Source of the DNA: Meloidogyne chitwoodi
Taxonomy: Eukaryota > Nematoda > Chromadorea > Rhabditida > Meloidogynidae
NCBI GenBank assembly: GCA_015183035.1
Contig: JACZZP010000020.1
Coordinates: forward strand, 186,001-250,000
Length of the DNA stretch: 64,000 nt
Direction: 5' to 3'
The notes under the pieces: generated by a model
The model's input: the letters and a program-made list of their open reading frames with translations, nothing else
Told to the model about the DNA's origin: nothing
Databases searched by the model: none
Shown here: positions 62,750-64,000 of the stretch, piece by piece
Position numbering within the stretch: position 1 is the stretch's first letter
How the letters are laid out: every line of letters starts with the position of its first letter
Position numbers and translations under genes: made by a program

Positions 62750-64000
62750 TTAAAAAATGTAAATACTCACATTAATTTAAATAAAATTGAACTTAATTTT
62801 AAAATGTTGATTTAACGTTATAAAATAATTATAATAATTAAATAAATATTAAAAAATATTAATTTAATTAAAATTATATTTAATAATATTTTATAAAATA
62901 AAAATATAAAATAAAATATTGCATTCACTTTTAATTATTAAATAAATTTTTTAGGTATAAATAATTTGTAAATTATATATAAAAATTAATTTAATACACT
63001 ATTTATTATAATTTGAAACTGCAGAATCAATGAGGGTTTGAGGGATTTCAGGTTAATAATTCCTCAATCGTTTGGGGCCAGCTTTATTCCACACTTTGTG
63101 CATTAATAATTTTTTTAAATTTTAATTTGACAACATTTAATAATTATTTAAGCAATAAATATGGGCGTAGTGTGATGTCATTATCTCCTTTGATGTGGGC
63201 GGTTTGTTAAATGCTATCCTGCTTTAATTAAATTACTTAAAATATTTAAATTTTTAATTAAATTCGTACTAATTATTTTTTATATTTTTTATTAAAAATT
63301 ATATGTATTTTTAATTATTATTTAATTACTTATATTAAAATTTATTTAGTTTAATTAAATTTGTAATTATTAATAAATTAATGATGCACCTTTCCAAGCC
63401 AATGCACTCTTCCAAGTCAAACGCTCTTATAAGATAAATATTATAATTTATATTTTTAAATTTTAAATAATTAATTTATATAAGACTAAGAATTTTATTT
63501 TAAATTGTTATTATTTATAAATACTAAATTTTTAATTTTTTATAAATTAATTTATAAAAAATACTTGCTAATAGATTTGAGGTAAACATTTGCAAACTTT
63601 GCAAACTTAAATATAAGATAAGTTTCTATAATCTTCCTAAAGTAAATAATTTCTTCATTCTGGGGCTTAAGTCCCCTTTTCTATTTTTTATTTCTAATAT
63701 TTATTTTTAAAAATTTAATTTTTTGTTTTTTCGTGCATTCCTTTTTACGAAATTCCTCCTACTTGATTTCTCAATGGCATAAATTTAATAAAATTTTAAA
63801 AAATGTAAATATATTTATGTATTACGAATTCAAACTTTAGTAAAAAATATTTTTTTAAAATAGTATTATTTTAAAAAATAATTTTATAATTTAAAAATTG
63901 GTGTAATAATGTTTAAATTAAAACATATTTATTAAACTGAATTAATATTAATATTATAAAAATAAAAAATGGATTCGTATTGAGAACTTGTAAAGTAACT
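62750..64000 (+). repeat. dispersed repeat family E, copy 4 (runs off the window)
   Basis: 63105-63400 and 63720-63960 match 56640-57400. The variable core here is GGGCGTAGTGTGATGTCATT. No gene is supported between these parts. The copy continues to the window edge. Confidence 0.75.

Overview
The window is extremely A+T-rich eukaryotic DNA, by eye well above four-fifths A+T outside a few islands. The few recognisable genes have very short introns (39-61 nt for most), donors of the GTTTTT/GTAAGT type and acceptors ending TTTTTAG or TTTCAG. A TTTCAG acceptor 29 nt upstream of the ARP10/11-like start looks like a trans-splice site, and two minus-strand shards look like the N-terminal domain of nematode cuticle collagens. 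Together these suggest a nematode. A low-GC tylenchid such as Meloidogyne is my best guess, but that is inference and was not tested. No prokaryotic features, rRNA, intact tRNA or CRISPR array were seen.

Layout. 1-31 kb: no convincing intact gene. This part holds a 1.7-kb higher-order tandem array (3.94-5.68 kb), a solo LTR with a perfect 5-bp target duplication (8.7 kb), several diverged copies of long dispersed AT-rich repeats (called here families A to J), and a 560-bp Mutator-like MITE with 9-bp target duplications (27.3 kb) whose empty sites can be seen in two paralogous repeats of the same window. 32-36 kb: a gene island made of debris plus one possible gene. It has a fumarate hydratase exon pair (plus), a broken C2H2 zinc-finger gene (minus), a RING-finger gene (minus) with a tiny overlapping uORF, a retrotransposon 3' LTR with its polypurine tract, and a second relic of the zinc-finger gene's last exon. 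36-52 kb: mostly dispersed repeats with a few isolated coding-like islands. 52.6-55.4 kb: the best gene of the window, a ten-exon actin-related protein 10/11 (dynactin pointed-end subunit) on the plus strand, with an apparent one-base frameshift in exon 7. 55.4-64 kb: coding-like scraps, two copies of the collagen-like shard, and more repeat copies.

The dominant theme is duplication. Nearly every long repeat copy I matched lies in the same orientation, so the window looks like an old mosaic of direct segmental or tandem duplications, later interrupted by transposons and by a satellite array, rather than scattered transposition. Apart from the dynactin subunit, no set of genes forms a pathway. 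Repeat limits and paralogies were found by eye; their coordinates are approximate unless target duplications or splice sites fix them.
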